A stretch of DNA of 64,000 bases from Sergeia podlipaevii (Eukaryota; Euglenozoa; Kinetoplastea; Trypanosomatida; Trypanosomatidae), in assembly GCA_030849805.1 (NCBI GenBank), contig JASANZ010002228.1:1-64000 (forward strand). Direction: 5' to 3'. The first letter of the stretch is position 1; each line of letters opens with the position of its first letter. The notes beneath the pieces were generated by a model that searched no databases, was not told where the DNA came from, and saw nothing but the letters and a program-made list of their open reading frames with translations. Below are positions 16,817-27,167 of this stretch, one piece after another. A program made the translations under genes and the position numbers.

Positions 16817-18823
16817 TCATTCCTCCCAGGAGCTGTTCTCCTGAAAAAAAGGATCGGAGGGCCGTTCTGATATCACTATGGAATCGGCCACAGTTGCAAA
16901 TGAGGTCGTCGTCTCTACTAGTTTGTCAGTATCCTCGAGTGCCTCCTCCTGCGTAATCTCTTCCAGCGCCACTTCCTTCTTCTCTTCCTCTTCATCGTTG
17001 CCCATTTCATCTGTGAGTGTTGAGCGCGGGGTTGAGTTATCGCGCTGGGAAGACTGCGATGCAGCACCAGAGCGGTCCCGCGAATCACCACCTACTGACT
17101 CCAGTAAAGATCGCCGAACGCTAGAATTGCCACTGTGTGGTTCAGAACCTACAACGCTATCATCACCACCACATGGCACAAGAGAGGTATCCTCGTGGTC
17201 GTTACGTGCCTCTGACATCACCGTCGGTGGTGCAACAAAAGGATTGACTTCACGTGTCGCAGGAGCTTGTGGAGTTTGCGGCAACTGTAGTGCAGGTGCT
17301 CCAGATGTGCTCATGATGCGTCGTGCCAGCTCAATAGGAATGTTGTCGACGTGAGCACCGTCTATTGTGTTCTCTGAGAGAGAAATCACAAGCTGACCCC
17401 CTTCGAGGGACGAATGTGTCACGGTCAGTGCCGCCGGTGTCGCCTCCGTCAGTTGCCATCCAAACGCCGACACAGTGTTGCGGAGTAACTCCTGACGCTG
17501 CTGATGCATCCGCTGCACGACCGCCATCTTCACCTGCCCGCTCGCCTCGCACTGCTCAACCTCTAGTGCTCTATAGCGACGCTCTAACTCAGCCTTCTCC
17601 ATCTCCAGCTGTGCAACGCGCCGCTCAAGGCCCACACGCTCTTCCTTTGCCGCCGCCTTCTCAACAGCCGCACGCTTAAAAAAAACCTCCGCTGCCTTTC
17701 CAACTGGCACTTCCACCTCCCCATCATCCCCGATTATGTTTGTCTCCTTTCTGACATGGTTTGGGCAGTCAAAATTCTTCTCGACTGTTCCCATGAAATA
17801 GCCTCGAGCAGCGCATCGCTGCATTTCCTCTACCTTGCGCTGCAGCTGCTCTAGCTCTATGAGTTCTCCTTGTAGCTCTGCAACAGAAGTGACGCCAGTG
17901 CTACACTTCTCCTGAAAGGTAGCACTCAACAACCTGGTCTCACGGCGAATCCGTGTGAGCAGCTGGCGCAAAAGCACGTGGTGCGTCGTCAAGTGGGAAG
18001 CAGTGCTTGCAAGATACTCGCCCGTCCGTGCAACACCTTGAGAGACAGGAGCCGATTTCGCAGGTCCATCTCCACGCAGCAGTTTCTGTGGCTGCGTCAT
18101 GTCCTCTGAACGCTGGGAACAAATCTTTCTGTCAGTAGGAGCAACCGTAATGGTAGTGTTCAGAACCTCTTGATGCACAGATAGCAATGAAGAACTATTC
18201 ACGCGGTGATTCACAGTGAAAAGTGGGCGACGCTCCCTCTTGCCTTGCCACTTAGAAACGGCATCCTCCACTGTCCTGCATTCGGCCGCTGCTCGCGCTG
18301 TGTCTAGTGAGTCCTTCAGCCTCTGGCACCACTCAGGCTCACGCACCTCTACTGCTGAAGAGCACGTGCAGGTCTTGTCTTCCTGCTGTACCTCCCGAGG
18401 CCGTTTCATCGGTTGCAAGACGGACAGCCAAGGCCTCCTGTGCGCTTCACTACGTGGTATGTCATACGGAAGAGGCGCCCCAATAACCGCCTTATACAGA
18501 ACATTCAGATTCGCCAGGAGCGCACAAGCTACAGTCTCTTCCTCCTCAGTATTCTCGGTGCACGTCCCTTCAGACACACGCAAGGCAATCGGGTGTGAAG
18601 GCGTGCTCGCGTCTGGAGGTAAGTGCCGAGAGTTGGTCACCACGCCAGTAGATTGAGTAGCAACCTGTGCATGTGACAAATTGAGTCCGCACTCAGTACC
18701 AGACGGAGCGCTGGAAAGGCTGTCTAATGACTCTTCGTCTTTTCCATAGTCCTCAAAACCACTGGAGTTGTTGCTTTCTTCGTCCGCGGATGAGTCAACC
18801 ACATAAATGTCAGAGGAACTCAT
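16817..18823 (-). CDS. Acidic nuclear-type protein with SUMO-interacting motif, coiled coil and RWD-like domain
   Basis: A 668-aa protein without a clear known homologue. The extreme N-terminus, DIYVVDSSADEE (residues 5-16), is a textbook SUMO-interaction motif: a hydrophobic core followed by Ser and acidic residues. A long Ser/Thr-rich region follows. Residues about 295-445 include a coiled coil (RVAQLEMEKAELERRYRALE). It leads into about 70 residues (434-504: LLRNTVSAFGWQLTEA, then alternating strands and a helix) that resemble the small RWD-type domains ending many kinetochore coiled-coil proteins. The C-terminal 150 residues are acidic and disordered. Nuclear scaffold or kinetochore roles fit but are inferred. 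The frame extends 18 codons upstream to a TTG; the ATG at 18821-18823 is used because the SIM follows it directly. Confidence 0.85.
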   Translation of the reverse strand: MSSSDIYVVDSSADEESNNSSGFEDYGKDEESLDSLSSAPSGTECGLNLSHAQVATQSTGVVTNSRHLPPDASTPSHPIALRVSEGTCTENTEEEETVACALLANLNVLYKAVIGAPLPYDIPRSEAHRRPWLSVLQPMKRPREVQQEDKTCTCSSAVEVREPEWCQRLKDSLDTARAAAECRTVEDAVSKWQGKRERRPLFTVNHRVNSSSLLSVHQEVLNTTITVAPTDRKICSQRSEDMTQPQKLLRGDGPAKSAPVSQGVARTGEYLASTASHLTTHHVLLRQLLTRIRRETRLLSATFQEKCSTGVTSVAELQGELIELEQLQRKVEEMQRCAARGYFMGTVEKNFDCPNHVRKETNIIGDDGEVEVPVGKAAEVFFKRAAVEKAAAKEERVGLERRVAQLEMEKAELERRYRALEVEQCEASGQVKMAVVQRMHQQRQELLRNTVSAFGWQLTEATPAALTVTHSSLEGGQLVISLSENTIDGAHVDNIPIELARRIMSTSGAPALQLPQTPQAPATREVNPFVAPPTVMSEARNDHEDTSLVPCGGDDSVVGSEPHSGNSSVRRSLLESVGGDSRDRSGAASQSSQRDNSTPRSTLTDEMGNDEEEEKKEVALEEITQEEALEDTDKLVETTTSFATVADSIVISERPSDPFFQENSSWEE

Positions 18824-19309
18824 TGTGGTCCGATAGATACAGGGGCTTTCCTTTTTGCCGTCTAGTGTAATACCCAAATATCGTGTCCTGCTTTTCTTTG
18901 GCAGTCTCGCACAAGGAAATCAAAGAAAGTTTTTAGGCAAAAGATTTCTTCTATGAAATAGTGTGTTCTACAGCACTTGCAGCGGTTATGCGCTCTCTGT
19001 ATGCATGCATACATAATTATTATTTATTATTATTATATTTTTATAAAGGGAAAGTAATACGTATACAAAGGGGGCATATATATAGAGTAAATGTGAATTT
19101 AGGCAATATAAAAAGGCATGTGGATATTCACTTAAGATAAGTAGAGCAACAAATATTTAGAGGGGCTTTGAGCAATCGAAGGTACAAGAGAGTAGAGCGC
19201 GAGAAGTGAACTATGTTGAAAACATGTGAATAGACAGAAAATGTACAGCTTCGCATCAACACAGGAACACGCAACTAAGCACAAAAAGAGAAAAAAAAAG
19301 AGAAAGAAA
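18824..19309. other. Intergenic spacer
   Basis: A/T-rich, with TTA-type repeats at about 19017-19033. No gene seen. Confidence 0.7.
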
Positions 19310-19747
19310 TCATGAATAAAACTCACATCCGGAAGTGTTGCTCAACTCGCTTGCACGCGCCAGAGGCACCTGAGCAGTACACCGACTCTCCCTCATCGAT
19401 CCTGTCTGATCATAAAATGCTAGCACTTGCAGGCGCTTGCAAAAGTGCATGGAAATAGTCACGCGAGCCTCCGCCTCGTCGGATTGAAGTTGGAGCCTTC
19501 CCATCTTCTCTTGAGAGAATACAGTTACCTCACTTCGGTAATCATCAAAAGCACCATGTGCCCGCCCAAGTGAACTGCCACGCCAACAGTTTTGTTTCTC
19601 CGGCGGTGTGTGTTCTAGGGATCCAGGGACAGGAAGACTATCGTTTGTCAGGTGCTTAAGACGAAACGTCTGACTATAATAAGGTTCTCTCAGCTGCAAT
19701 GCCCGTCTATTCTTTTCTCTCAAAAATTCCTTGGCTGCTGCGTTCAT
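19310..19747 (-). CDS. Doubtful hypothetical protein (145 aa) or gene remnant
   Basis: I do not recognise this protein. The open frame has balanced, coding-like composition and would give 145 aa from the first in-frame ATG (19745-19747), starting MNAAAKEFLREKNRRALQL. There is no obvious domain. The frame stays open upstream, without any ATG, to a stop at 19871-19873, and the amino acids there still look coding-like. On the minus strand a pyrimidine-rich stretch ends in TTTTGCAG just before CAAGAC (around 19793), which looks like a 3' splice site inside the open frame. An out-of-frame ATG lies just upstream near 19773. The choices are a short real gene, the last exon of a rare cis-spliced gene, or a decayed fragment. 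Its neighbours are clear genes, while this one sits alone in 2.8 kb of spacer. Confidence 0.5.
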   Translation of the reverse strand: MNAAAKEFLREKNRRALQLREPYYSQTFRLKHLTNDSLPVPGSLEHTPPEKQNCWRGSSLGRAHGAFDDYRSEVTVFSQEKMGRLQLQSDEAEARVTISMHFCKRLQVLAFYDQTGSMRESRCTAQVPLARASELSNTSGCEFYS

Positions 19748-21624
19748 TGCAGACACCTGCGCCAACACGCATTCAAATGTGTCTTGCTGCAAAATATAAG
19801 AGTTACTAGTAAACCGCCGAATGGTGAGAAGCGGGTCAAGAGCACATGTGCGTCCTATATAAATTTGACATTATCAAAGAAAAAAGCAAATCATAAAAAA
19901 AAAAAAAATGGATAGCAGCATTGTTGTTGAGAATGGCAAACATGATAACTATAGCATATCTCTATCCTGCTCTGAACCGCCAAGCGCTCGAAAGTATATG
20001 TTCTTCAAATGCACATCATAGAGCCTAGGAAAAGGCAACTGTGTTGATTTATTTCTCGCTGTAGTGCAGTTTAGTGTCCCTTGAAGTATTCGCAGCATCA
20101 CGATGCGCAATATTGATGCAGAAATCGTAAGTTATCTCTTCAAGTGACCCTTACAGTTTAAAACAAAAGGCCCACCGTTGGGCTTCACACATGTATCTCA
20201 ATTCCTGCATTTTGAATCCACAAAGCTTTCTTACCTCTCGCGTACAGCCGCTTGTCCGGCGAAAAAAAAAAAAAAAGCAAAAAAAGATTTGACTTACAGC
20301 GTAAATAAATGAGGATCAAATGACAAGTGTTCAGAGTAGTTGAACACAGTGCCAGAACTGCTTGATGGTCAAGTATAATTGAAAGAAGAGAAAAAAAAAA
20401 GCACAATAAAGATAAATAAAAAGAAAAGAATACATCGCTTTGAGAGATCAAGCCTCAATTGCAAAATAACAAAAAAATAGTACACTCATAGTGCTCTCTC
20501 TCTCTCTATATATATATATAAATATAGTGAAAATCGCTGTTGTGGAGAGCAACGGAATCATTTTTATGTACGCATTGATATGAAGAAAAGATCAAAGCGG
20601 CGTTGTGCGCACGCAACAAATGTAAGAAGCACATAAAACCGGACCCTTGTAGCACAATCCGCGCCTAGAGATAAGAACATTTTTTAAAAAAAGAAAATAG
20701 AGTCTCTGTTATATAAATGGGAGCACCTGGCTTGAACGCTTGCAACGCGACGTGTCATAGACGTTGACTTTCTCAGAAGGAAATTTTCCATACATTTTTA
20801 ATATAAGTTCCCTCATCTATTGTCTTTTTTTTTTTAAAAAAAAAAGAACTAACATGGACAGTACAGGCTCTCAAAAACTAAAAATAAAAGCATTCATAAT
20901 TCAGTAAGAAGGCATATACATCATCATGTAGGGATAGTCTTCTGCTGGACCAAACGCAGCTATACCACCACAGCAAAGATGCACACACACAAAAAAAAAA
21001 GAATATATAAAGTAGGCGCAGAGAACACGTATCACACGCAAGATAACAATAGTTCCAGCAAGGTGAAAAAAAAAAAATTAAAGAAAATGAAGAGTACTTC
21101 AGCAAATCCACAATTTTGCTTTCAGCACCGCATATGTACGCAGTTCATCCTACGTACATATAAAAGTACCAAACACTGCCTTCTATTTTTTGTACAAAAT
21201 AAAAAAAAAAATAAATAAAAAAAAAATAGACTCTAAAGAAATGGTAGAGCGTACTAATGTAATAATGCCACACAAACTAGTTCCATGCGCTGCTAAGTTG
21301 AGCTACACGATCACGTGCGCTGATAACACCATTGCTTCCCCGCTACAAAATTATAATAAAAAATTGTCTCAGCGCCAACAACTTCGGCTTATAGTTTTTT
21401 TTTGTTTTTTTGGGGGGGCTTTCAATTGTTCCTTTGAAGCAAGTGTGTTTTTTTGCATATATGCGAGTTTTCAGGCACCCCACTACCCTACCGTCACGGT
21501 TTTGTTAAGAATCCCGGCCCTTTGCTAAAACAATTTTTTAAAATTGGAATTCTCTGGTCTACTGAAACAAAAACTGTTTCCACATTAAGTTTGGCCGCCT
21601 CATAAATGAACATAGGGTCCTATG
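19748..21624. other. Long intergenic spacer
   Basis: Nearly 1.9 kb without a supported gene. It holds a TC/TA microsatellite at about 20495-20522, T/A junctions at 20680-20692 and 20825-20845, a small hairpin at 20170-20183 (5-bp stem), and a T-rich run followed by G7 at 21392-21418. A 280-bp stretch at 21240-21520 is less A/T-rich but has no coding frame. It should include the 3' UTR of the upstream PqiA-like gene. Confidence 0.65.
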
Positions 21625-24108
21625 TCACGCGTCCTCCTCGCAAACCTCCATCTTACTCCTCGTTGAACGCCATATGGACAGTCGCTCCCGCAGTCGCAGC
21701 ATAGATGCCACCTGTAACACCCACACCAACACCGCGGCAATAGTCAACGGAATCAACGGCCAATGTAGATGCGCATCTGCTTGGTAGATGTCCTCAAAGC
21801 CACCGCCCAAGATGAACTGCACAAACTGATTGAGCTGAAGCAAGCCCGCAATGCAGGCCAGCAACAGCACGTCAGCGGAAGCCCAGGAGCCAAGAAACGA
21901 GCCTACTGGGTAAGATAATGCATACAATAGAGGAGCGATGAGAACTGTAACAATGGACACAATGGCGCAGGCTACATCTGGGGCCAGAGACAACGAGAAG
22001 AGACTGAAGTTGCGCCGCCCTGGAGCAATTATTTTAGCCAACCCACTGACTTGATAGGACAGTGCGGTGGAGATCCATGCAGGAAGGGAGAGACCCAATA
22101 TCAGCAAGAAGGCCGGGAGCGAAACACGCCACCATACGAGCTCCGCAAGCCGACGAAGACCTCGGCAAGTACTGGAAGGTGGAGATGCAGGTGTTGCCAC
22201 TTCGCCACCAGCGTGCTCATATTGCTTGATTTCCTCGCTGTCAGGGCAGTGTTGAAGCCCATATGATGTTGTGCTTATCAGCATTGTAGAGCAGGAGTCT
22301 TGACGTGGTGAAATCTTCGCGTCCTCCTCGGTAGGAGCGTTGGTACAGCGTGAGGATTCTGTGTGGCGAAGTGTCGTGCCGCGTCGCCATAGGTGCGTGG
22401 CATAGTTACCAGCGGCGATGGAACTTGCAGTAGCGGTCATAAAAAGATAAAAGGAGGGCAGCACGTGCACATCCGCGATGCCAGGAATCTGGAGTCCAGA
22501 CACAAAAATAAGCATGACAAACGTGTCAATAAACGAGTACTTGCCAATAGAATCGATCACCTTTAGCAACAAGGCCTCGGGTCGCCGCAAGAAGACAGTA
22601 AAGAGCAAGATCACAGCAAGCTTCACATATGGATAAATACCGCTGAAAAACATGACGAATATAGACAATGGCACCAGCCCAGCCTTCCAGAGGTCCGTTA
22701 CAGTGTTCATGAGAGAAAAGGCGTACATGGTGATCTCCCCACCCACCTCCACGCTTGAAGCTGAGCTGGTGTTGGAGAAGATGAACAGCATGGCGCTGAT
22801 GAACACAAGCGCACAGAACAGTGTGTCCTCAATGAGCACGCGGCGCATCGTGAGAGGCGCGCCTGTGTCAACTGCGCGGGCGGGGTCCTTTCTGTGGCGC
22901 CACGCGCTCACAGCTACTGATGCTGCTATGGCGACGCTAAAGACAATAGGCACGGCAATCAACGCTGAGAGAGGGGGAGCCATATCGGGCGGATCGTCCT
23001 TCCCCGGAAGTGTGCACCGCGCATCTGGAGAGGAATCGCCCCCACACAACGCTTCCATCACCTCAGCAAGTTTCGTGTTGACGACATTGCTGAGAGTGTT
23101 AGAGGCTAATCCAATCAGTGCGCTCACATCTGCAAGTCCACCAACGGCGATATTCGCGATACGAAGGCCATCTTCTGCTGGAAATGTACAAAGTTCGCCA
23201 GTGGCATCACACTGGAGGTCATTAAATATAACGTCGAAGCTCACGCTCACGCCGGGTGGCGCGGCGGCGGCCAACTCTAGGACGCCGCGCAGAGGTCCGT
23301 TCACAAGAGTCATAGACCCCACAATAGCTGCCACCTTGGGGTCATCCAGTACGCGGCGAAGGAGTGATCGTAATGCCTGCAAGCCTTTCATGAGTCCTGG
23401 AATCAACTGAGCCCACTCCATAATCGATGTGGGAGTGACGGTTGTATTCACCTGCACTGGAAAGCCAGCTTTCACCTCAACGTGGAGCGCAGTATCCGCA
23501 ATATCTGTGACGTAAAAGGAGAACCCAGAAACATCTCCAAGTGCAGTAGCGATATTCATGACTGCTCGTAGAATCTTCGAGCCTGTGACAGGGGAGGCAT
23601 AAGGCGCCAAAGAGGGATATGAGGGGGGTACGGTATCGCCACGGAGCAGCTCTGGTAGCAGAGTGCACAGATCGTACTCATAAACTCTGACAGCGCCCTT
23701 AAAGACTGAAGCTGTTAATGTGCAGTTGGGACTGGGGACAATAGCGTCGCTGACACACTGATCAACTTCGCGGTAACCCTCAGTTTGGTTTGGGCGGATA
23801 AGCGCAAAGGTGGCTGCGCCGCATAGTGTGGCCGTGCCTGTGACTGGCACCGGTGGTAGAAGAGACACCTTTACCTTAGCAGTGCCATTTCCAACAAAGC
23901 AGTCGTTTCCAACATCAAACTGAAGTGTTTCGTCGCTGTAGTTAAGATTTAACGTTGTCGGGAGCTGAAATGACGTGAGTGAGATGTCTGTGATTTTTAC
24001 GCCAGGTGCTTCGATAGGACCTTTCATAATCAGCAGCGTTCCAGTATCGACTATGTACGACTGCAGCATCACCAGCGACATCAAAAGTGTGAAACATTGG
24101 GAAAACAT
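21625..24108 (-). CDS. PqiA-like polytopic membrane protein with large lumenal domain (copy A)
   Basis: An 827-aa membrane protein. Residues 1-20 look like a signal peptide or anchor (CFTLLMSLVMLQSYIV). Residues about 25-375 form a Cys-containing, strand-rich lumenal or extracellular domain; its amphipathic pattern recalls lipid-binding BPI/TULIP domains, which is inference. From about 383 to the end there are eight or nine membrane helices in two blocks around a polar loop (about 590-660). The first block carries the PqiA signature region, FSGIYPYVKLAVILL and YSFIDTFVMLIFVSGL (about 487-535). The second has SADVLLLACIAGLLQL. PqiA/LetA proteins in bacteria partner with MCE proteins in lipid transport between membranes. 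Copy B lies next to it in the same orientation with the same architecture, so they arose by tandem duplication. The ATG at 24106-24108 places the signal-like segment at the very N-terminus. Confidence 0.88.
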   Translation of the reverse strand: MFSQCFTLLMSLVMLQSYIVDTGTLLIMKGPIEAPGVKITDISLTSFQLPTTLNLNYSDETLQFDVGNDCFVGNGTAKVKVSLLPPVPVTGTATLCGAATFALIRPNQTEGYREVDQCVSDAIVPSPNCTLTASVFKGAVRVYEYDLCTLLPELLRGDTVPPSYPSLAPYASPVTGSKILRAVMNIATALGDVSGFSFYVTDIADTALHVEVKAGFPVQVNTTVTPTSIMEWAQLIPGLMKGLQALRSLLRRVLDDPKVAAIVGSMTLVNGPLRGVLELAAAAPPGVSVSFDVIFNDLQCDATGELCTFPAEDGLRIANIAVGGLADVSALIGLASNTLSNVVNTKLAEVMEALCGGDSSPDARCTLPGKDDPPDMAPPLSALIAVPIVFSVAIAASVAVSAWRHRKDPARAVDTGAPLTMRRVLIEDTLFCALVFISAMLFIFSNTSSASSVEVGGEITMYAFSLMNTVTDLWKAGLVPLSIFVMFFSGIYPYVKLAVILLFTVFLRRPEALLLKVIDSIGKYSFIDTFVMLIFVSGLQIPGIADVHVLPSFYLFMTATASSIAAGNYATHLWRRGTTLRHTESSRCTNAPTEEDAKISPRQDSCSTMLISTTSYGLQHCPDSEEIKQYEHAGGEVATPASPPSSTCRGLRRLAELVWWRVSLPAFLLILGLSLPAWISTALSYQVSGLAKIIAPGRRNFSLFSLSLAPDVACAIVSIVTVLIAPLLYALSYPVGSFLGSWASADVLLLACIAGLLQLNQFVQFILGGGFEDIYQADAHLHWPLIPLTIAAVLVWVLQVASMLRLRERLSIWRSTRSKMEVCEEDA

Positions 24109-24839
24109 GATCAGCGAGTAGTTCTTCAGTATAGTATGTTCCTTTGGCTATTTTTTTTTTCGTTGTTGTTATTGTTAACAAGGGTAATGATTCAAAAAAT
24201 GATTGAAAGATGTTTTTAAAAAAGTATTTACTACTGAGATAAGAAATAATAATAAAATGAAAAAAAAAAAACAATGTAAGTAAGAGCGGAAAAAAAAAAG
24301 AGAGAAAAGTGCCACAGAAAATGAACACAAAGAAAATGAAAGGCGAGTAATCATTACCAACAATCAGAAAAGAGAACAATTATTAGGCTCAAGGCAATAA
24401 AAGTAATAATAATAATACAATAATAACTAAACACGCACCGTGCGTGCAACCGACACTCTGCTGGCTGCATCAATGGACCTATTCCTCTTTATACAGATCA
24501 ACGAAAGTGGAGCATATAACGGGGCTTAGAAAATTTACAAGCAGAAAAAAAAAAATTGCAAGACCCAAAAGTGAAGAAAAAAAGTGTATAGAAAATGCGT
24601 GTAAAGTTGTATCGCCACTCCTCCTGTTTCTCCTCTTCGCTTTCTGAAGAGAGGGAGAGGAAACAACAACAAAAAAAAAAACGAGTTACACGCATGTACA
24701 CGCGTGGGACGCAACGCATTGAGGATAACAAAACGGTGTATAAATATAAATGCTCGCAAAGAATTTTTATATACATGCGATTTAACTCATCAAAAAAAGA
24801 AGCGCAAAAGAATATGATAAAATGAGACGAGTAAGGCTG
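24109..24839. other. Intergenic spacer between the PqiA-like paralogues
   Basis: A/T-rich, with A-tracts and T-runs and no similarity that I can see to the flanks of the other copy. No gene seen. Confidence 0.7.
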
Positions 24840-27167
24840 CTATATTAGACCCTTGCAAGCGCGCTGTATATCACTCAGTGCAACACCCCAGACTATTACC
24901 GCCGCGATACCTAGTAAAAACAAAGGCCACAGCAGCGTGCAGTGAGCCGTGTACACTGGTTCCATGCCATCTCCCAGCACAAACTGAATGAACTGTTCTA
25001 GCTGAAGCAGTCCCGCCACGCACGCTACAATGAATACATCCGCCGCACACCACGAAGCAAGCCAAGATGCCTGCTTATGAAAGAATGAATAAAAGAAGGG
25101 GGCAATACCAATTGTCACGAGCGTAACACAGTAGCACAACCATCCCGCAGAATTCGCCAGCTCCGTAATACTATACCCGGTCACTTCGCCAGTGATCAGG
25201 CGAGCTACACCACCCACAGTGTACCTCAAGCAGTGAGTATAAAACGCCGGAACCGTAAGTAGCACCACCAATATGGGTAACAAGGCCATTGCTGACAAGT
25301 TCTGTACGCAAGTATCAGTGCCAACATCCTCAGGGTTTTCGTGAATGACCGTCGTGAGACTGGCATCGTCAGTGACGTTCCCAAGCAAAGCCGCGGCAGA
25401 TTCATCCTGGGAGGTTGCAGTGACGCCGGCAGTCGCCTCTTCATAGAAAGCACGTACGGAGGTGCCACGCCTCCACAGAGCCGTAGCGTAGTTGCCTAAC
25501 AACATCGATCCTAATGTGGCGACAAGAAATATGTAAAATGATGAGCCGATAATAACATCTGCAACGCCGTATATCTCGAGACCACCAACCATGATAAGCA
25601 TGACGAAAGTGTCAATCAGCGAGAATTTGCCAAAGTAATCAATGAAGCGTAGAATGAGCGCGTCAGGCGAGTGCGCAATAACGGTAAAATACAAAATGCT
25701 GAGTAACTTAAAGTACGGATACACACCACTGAACAGCAGGACAAAAACAGAAAGCGGCTTTAAACCAGCCTGCCAGAGGTCGCTTACCGTGCTGGAAAGA
25801 GAAAAGGAATAGACATCCATGTTCTTGCCAATGGTTACTTTACCCGCTGTGGTCAAGTTGGAATACAAGAAGCAACCCGTGAGCAGAAACACACCTAAAC
25901 ACACGAGCACATCTTCTGCGGCTACATAAAGTACACTGAGAACTGATCCAGTCATATCCCGCACGGCTGTATCGTCGCTGCGTGTGTGTAGTAAAAGGTT
26001 GTGGCCAACAATTGCGCCTGTAAGAACAAGAGAGAGGAGTACGTAACACAGCACCCATGGTCGCCCTGGTCCAGCTTTAATGGTGGCCTTCTTTTTCATA
26101 GGGATCACGAACCGAGTGGTGCCTGTCCTGTTCGTGTGCTGTGTGATCAGGGCAGTGATGTGCTTGGAAAGCAGAGGAGAGACATATTTGTTGAACATAA
26201 GCGTGTACGTTCCCTCGGCACTAACGACTATGTTGGATACTACCACGCCATCTACAGCAGCAATAGAACACGAGTAGGTACCCTCAGCACACTGCAAGTC
26301 ATTGAACGAAACATAAACATTAACTTCATGTCCAACATCTACGGCAAGTCGCTCAAGCGCCACCATTCCGTCTAAATACCACGAGACATGTTCCTCTAGC
26401 GGAAAGGGTGAAGGGCCACCAAAAAGAAGCGCCTCTGCTTCCCGCACGGGTGTCCACACAGAGAACATCTTAGGCCCTAATGAGTAGTGAATCATCCTCC
26501 CCACATCGAAACGCACCCGTATTGTAGTCTCATCCACAATATAAGCGTAGATTCGCTGTTTAGGGAAGAGCATCTCGCTCAGAGCGCGGAACAGAGGGAC
26601 GTCCTCGAGTGCGACAGCGCCAGGCAGAAGAGAAGGGGATGGCTGCAGCGGAGCATCTGTATGATTGGTGAGGGCGTCACGAAATTTGGGAAGGACAACA
26701 CCGCACATGTATGCCTCTGCCTTGTCCTCCATAAAAGATTTGACCCTCTCCAGCAAAACGTGCACCAAAGCGTTAGGAGGCTCCACATGCATATCTTTCA
26801 CGCTCACACTGCCCCCGCAATCCACTATTTCCGCTAGATCTACGAGACAATCGTTGCTAGAGGTCATATTGACATGCACTTGAGCGGTGAGATCCTCCAC
26901 CTCAACGTCAAAAAAAAGATCCCCATGATACTGGAAAAAGTCCAACTGAGTTGAGCACACCACACGAGCAGGGCTCCCTTCCTGAGATAAACCCCATTGC
27001 GGAAAGCCAGCCTGAGCAGAAACACTATCGAGTTCCACTAGACTGCATAAAAGATTGTGCACGTGCGCGGACATGTACGTGTAGGAAAAATGAGGTATGT
27101 GCAGCTGCGTTAAGTTAAGAGAGGTGAGCATCATCACCATTGCGTAGCAAGACAAAGCGCTGTTCAT
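24840..27167 (-). CDS. PqiA-like polytopic membrane protein with large lumenal domain (copy B)
   Basis: A 775-aa paralogue of the downstream neighbour at 21625-24108, with the same order of parts: N-terminal signal-like segment (CYAMVMMLTSLNLTQL), a lumenal domain to about residue 370 with conserved pieces such as VYVSFNDLQCAEGTYSC, then two membrane blocks. The PqiA core is very similar between copies (FSGVYPYFKLLSILYF; FSLIDTFVMLIMVGGL; GNYATALWRRGTSVRAF), while the lumenal domain and the central loop have diverged strongly. That suggests the membrane machinery is constrained and the lumenal part adapts to a different lipid or partner. The bacterial partner (an MCE protein) is not visible in the window. 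The ATG at 27165-27167 is the first. Lipid transport is an inference from the PqiA family. Confidence 0.88.
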   Translation of the reverse strand: MNSALSCYAMVMMLTSLNLTQLHIPHFSYTYMSAHVHNLLCSLVELDSVSAQAGFPQWGLSQEGSPARVVCSTQLDFFQYHGDLFFDVEVEDLTAQVHVNMTSSNDCLVDLAEIVDCGGSVSVKDMHVEPPNALVHVLLERVKSFMEDKAEAYMCGVVLPKFRDALTNHTDAPLQPSPSLLPGAVALEDVPLFRALSEMLFPKQRIYAYIVDETTIRVRFDVGRMIHYSLGPKMFSVWTPVREAEALLFGGPSPFPLEEHVSWYLDGMVALERLAVDVGHEVNVYVSFNDLQCAEGTYSCSIAAVDGVVVSNIVVSAEGTYTLMFNKYVSPLLSKHITALITQHTNRTGTTRFVIPMKKKATIKAGPGRPWVLCYVLLSLVLTGAIVGHNLLLHTRSDDTAVRDMTGSVLSVLYVAAEDVLVCLGVFLLTGCFLYSNLTTAGKVTIGKNMDVYSFSLSSTVSDLWQAGLKPLSVFVLLFSGVYPYFKLLSILYFTVIAHSPDALILRFIDYFGKFSLIDTFVMLIMVGGLEIYGVADVIIGSSFYIFLVATLGSMLLGNYATALWRRGTSVRAFYEEATAGVTATSQDESAAALLGNVTDDASLTTVIHENPEDVGTDTCVQNLSAMALLPILVVLLTVPAFYTHCLRYTVGGVARLITGEVTGYSITELANSAGWLCYCVTLVTIGIAPFFYSFFHKQASWLASWCAADVFIVACVAGLLQLEQFIQFVLGDGMEPVYTAHCTLLWPLFLLGIAAVIVWGVALSDIQRACKGLI

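Noticed and set aside
20170..20183. Small hairpin GCCCA/TGGGC
   Set aside because: A five-base-pair stem is expected by chance at this length, and rho-independent terminators are not used here.
21190..21528. Plus-strand open frame of 112 codons
   Set aside because: Begins in A-tract lysines and ends in T-tract phenylalanines; the centre has no recognisable protein pattern.
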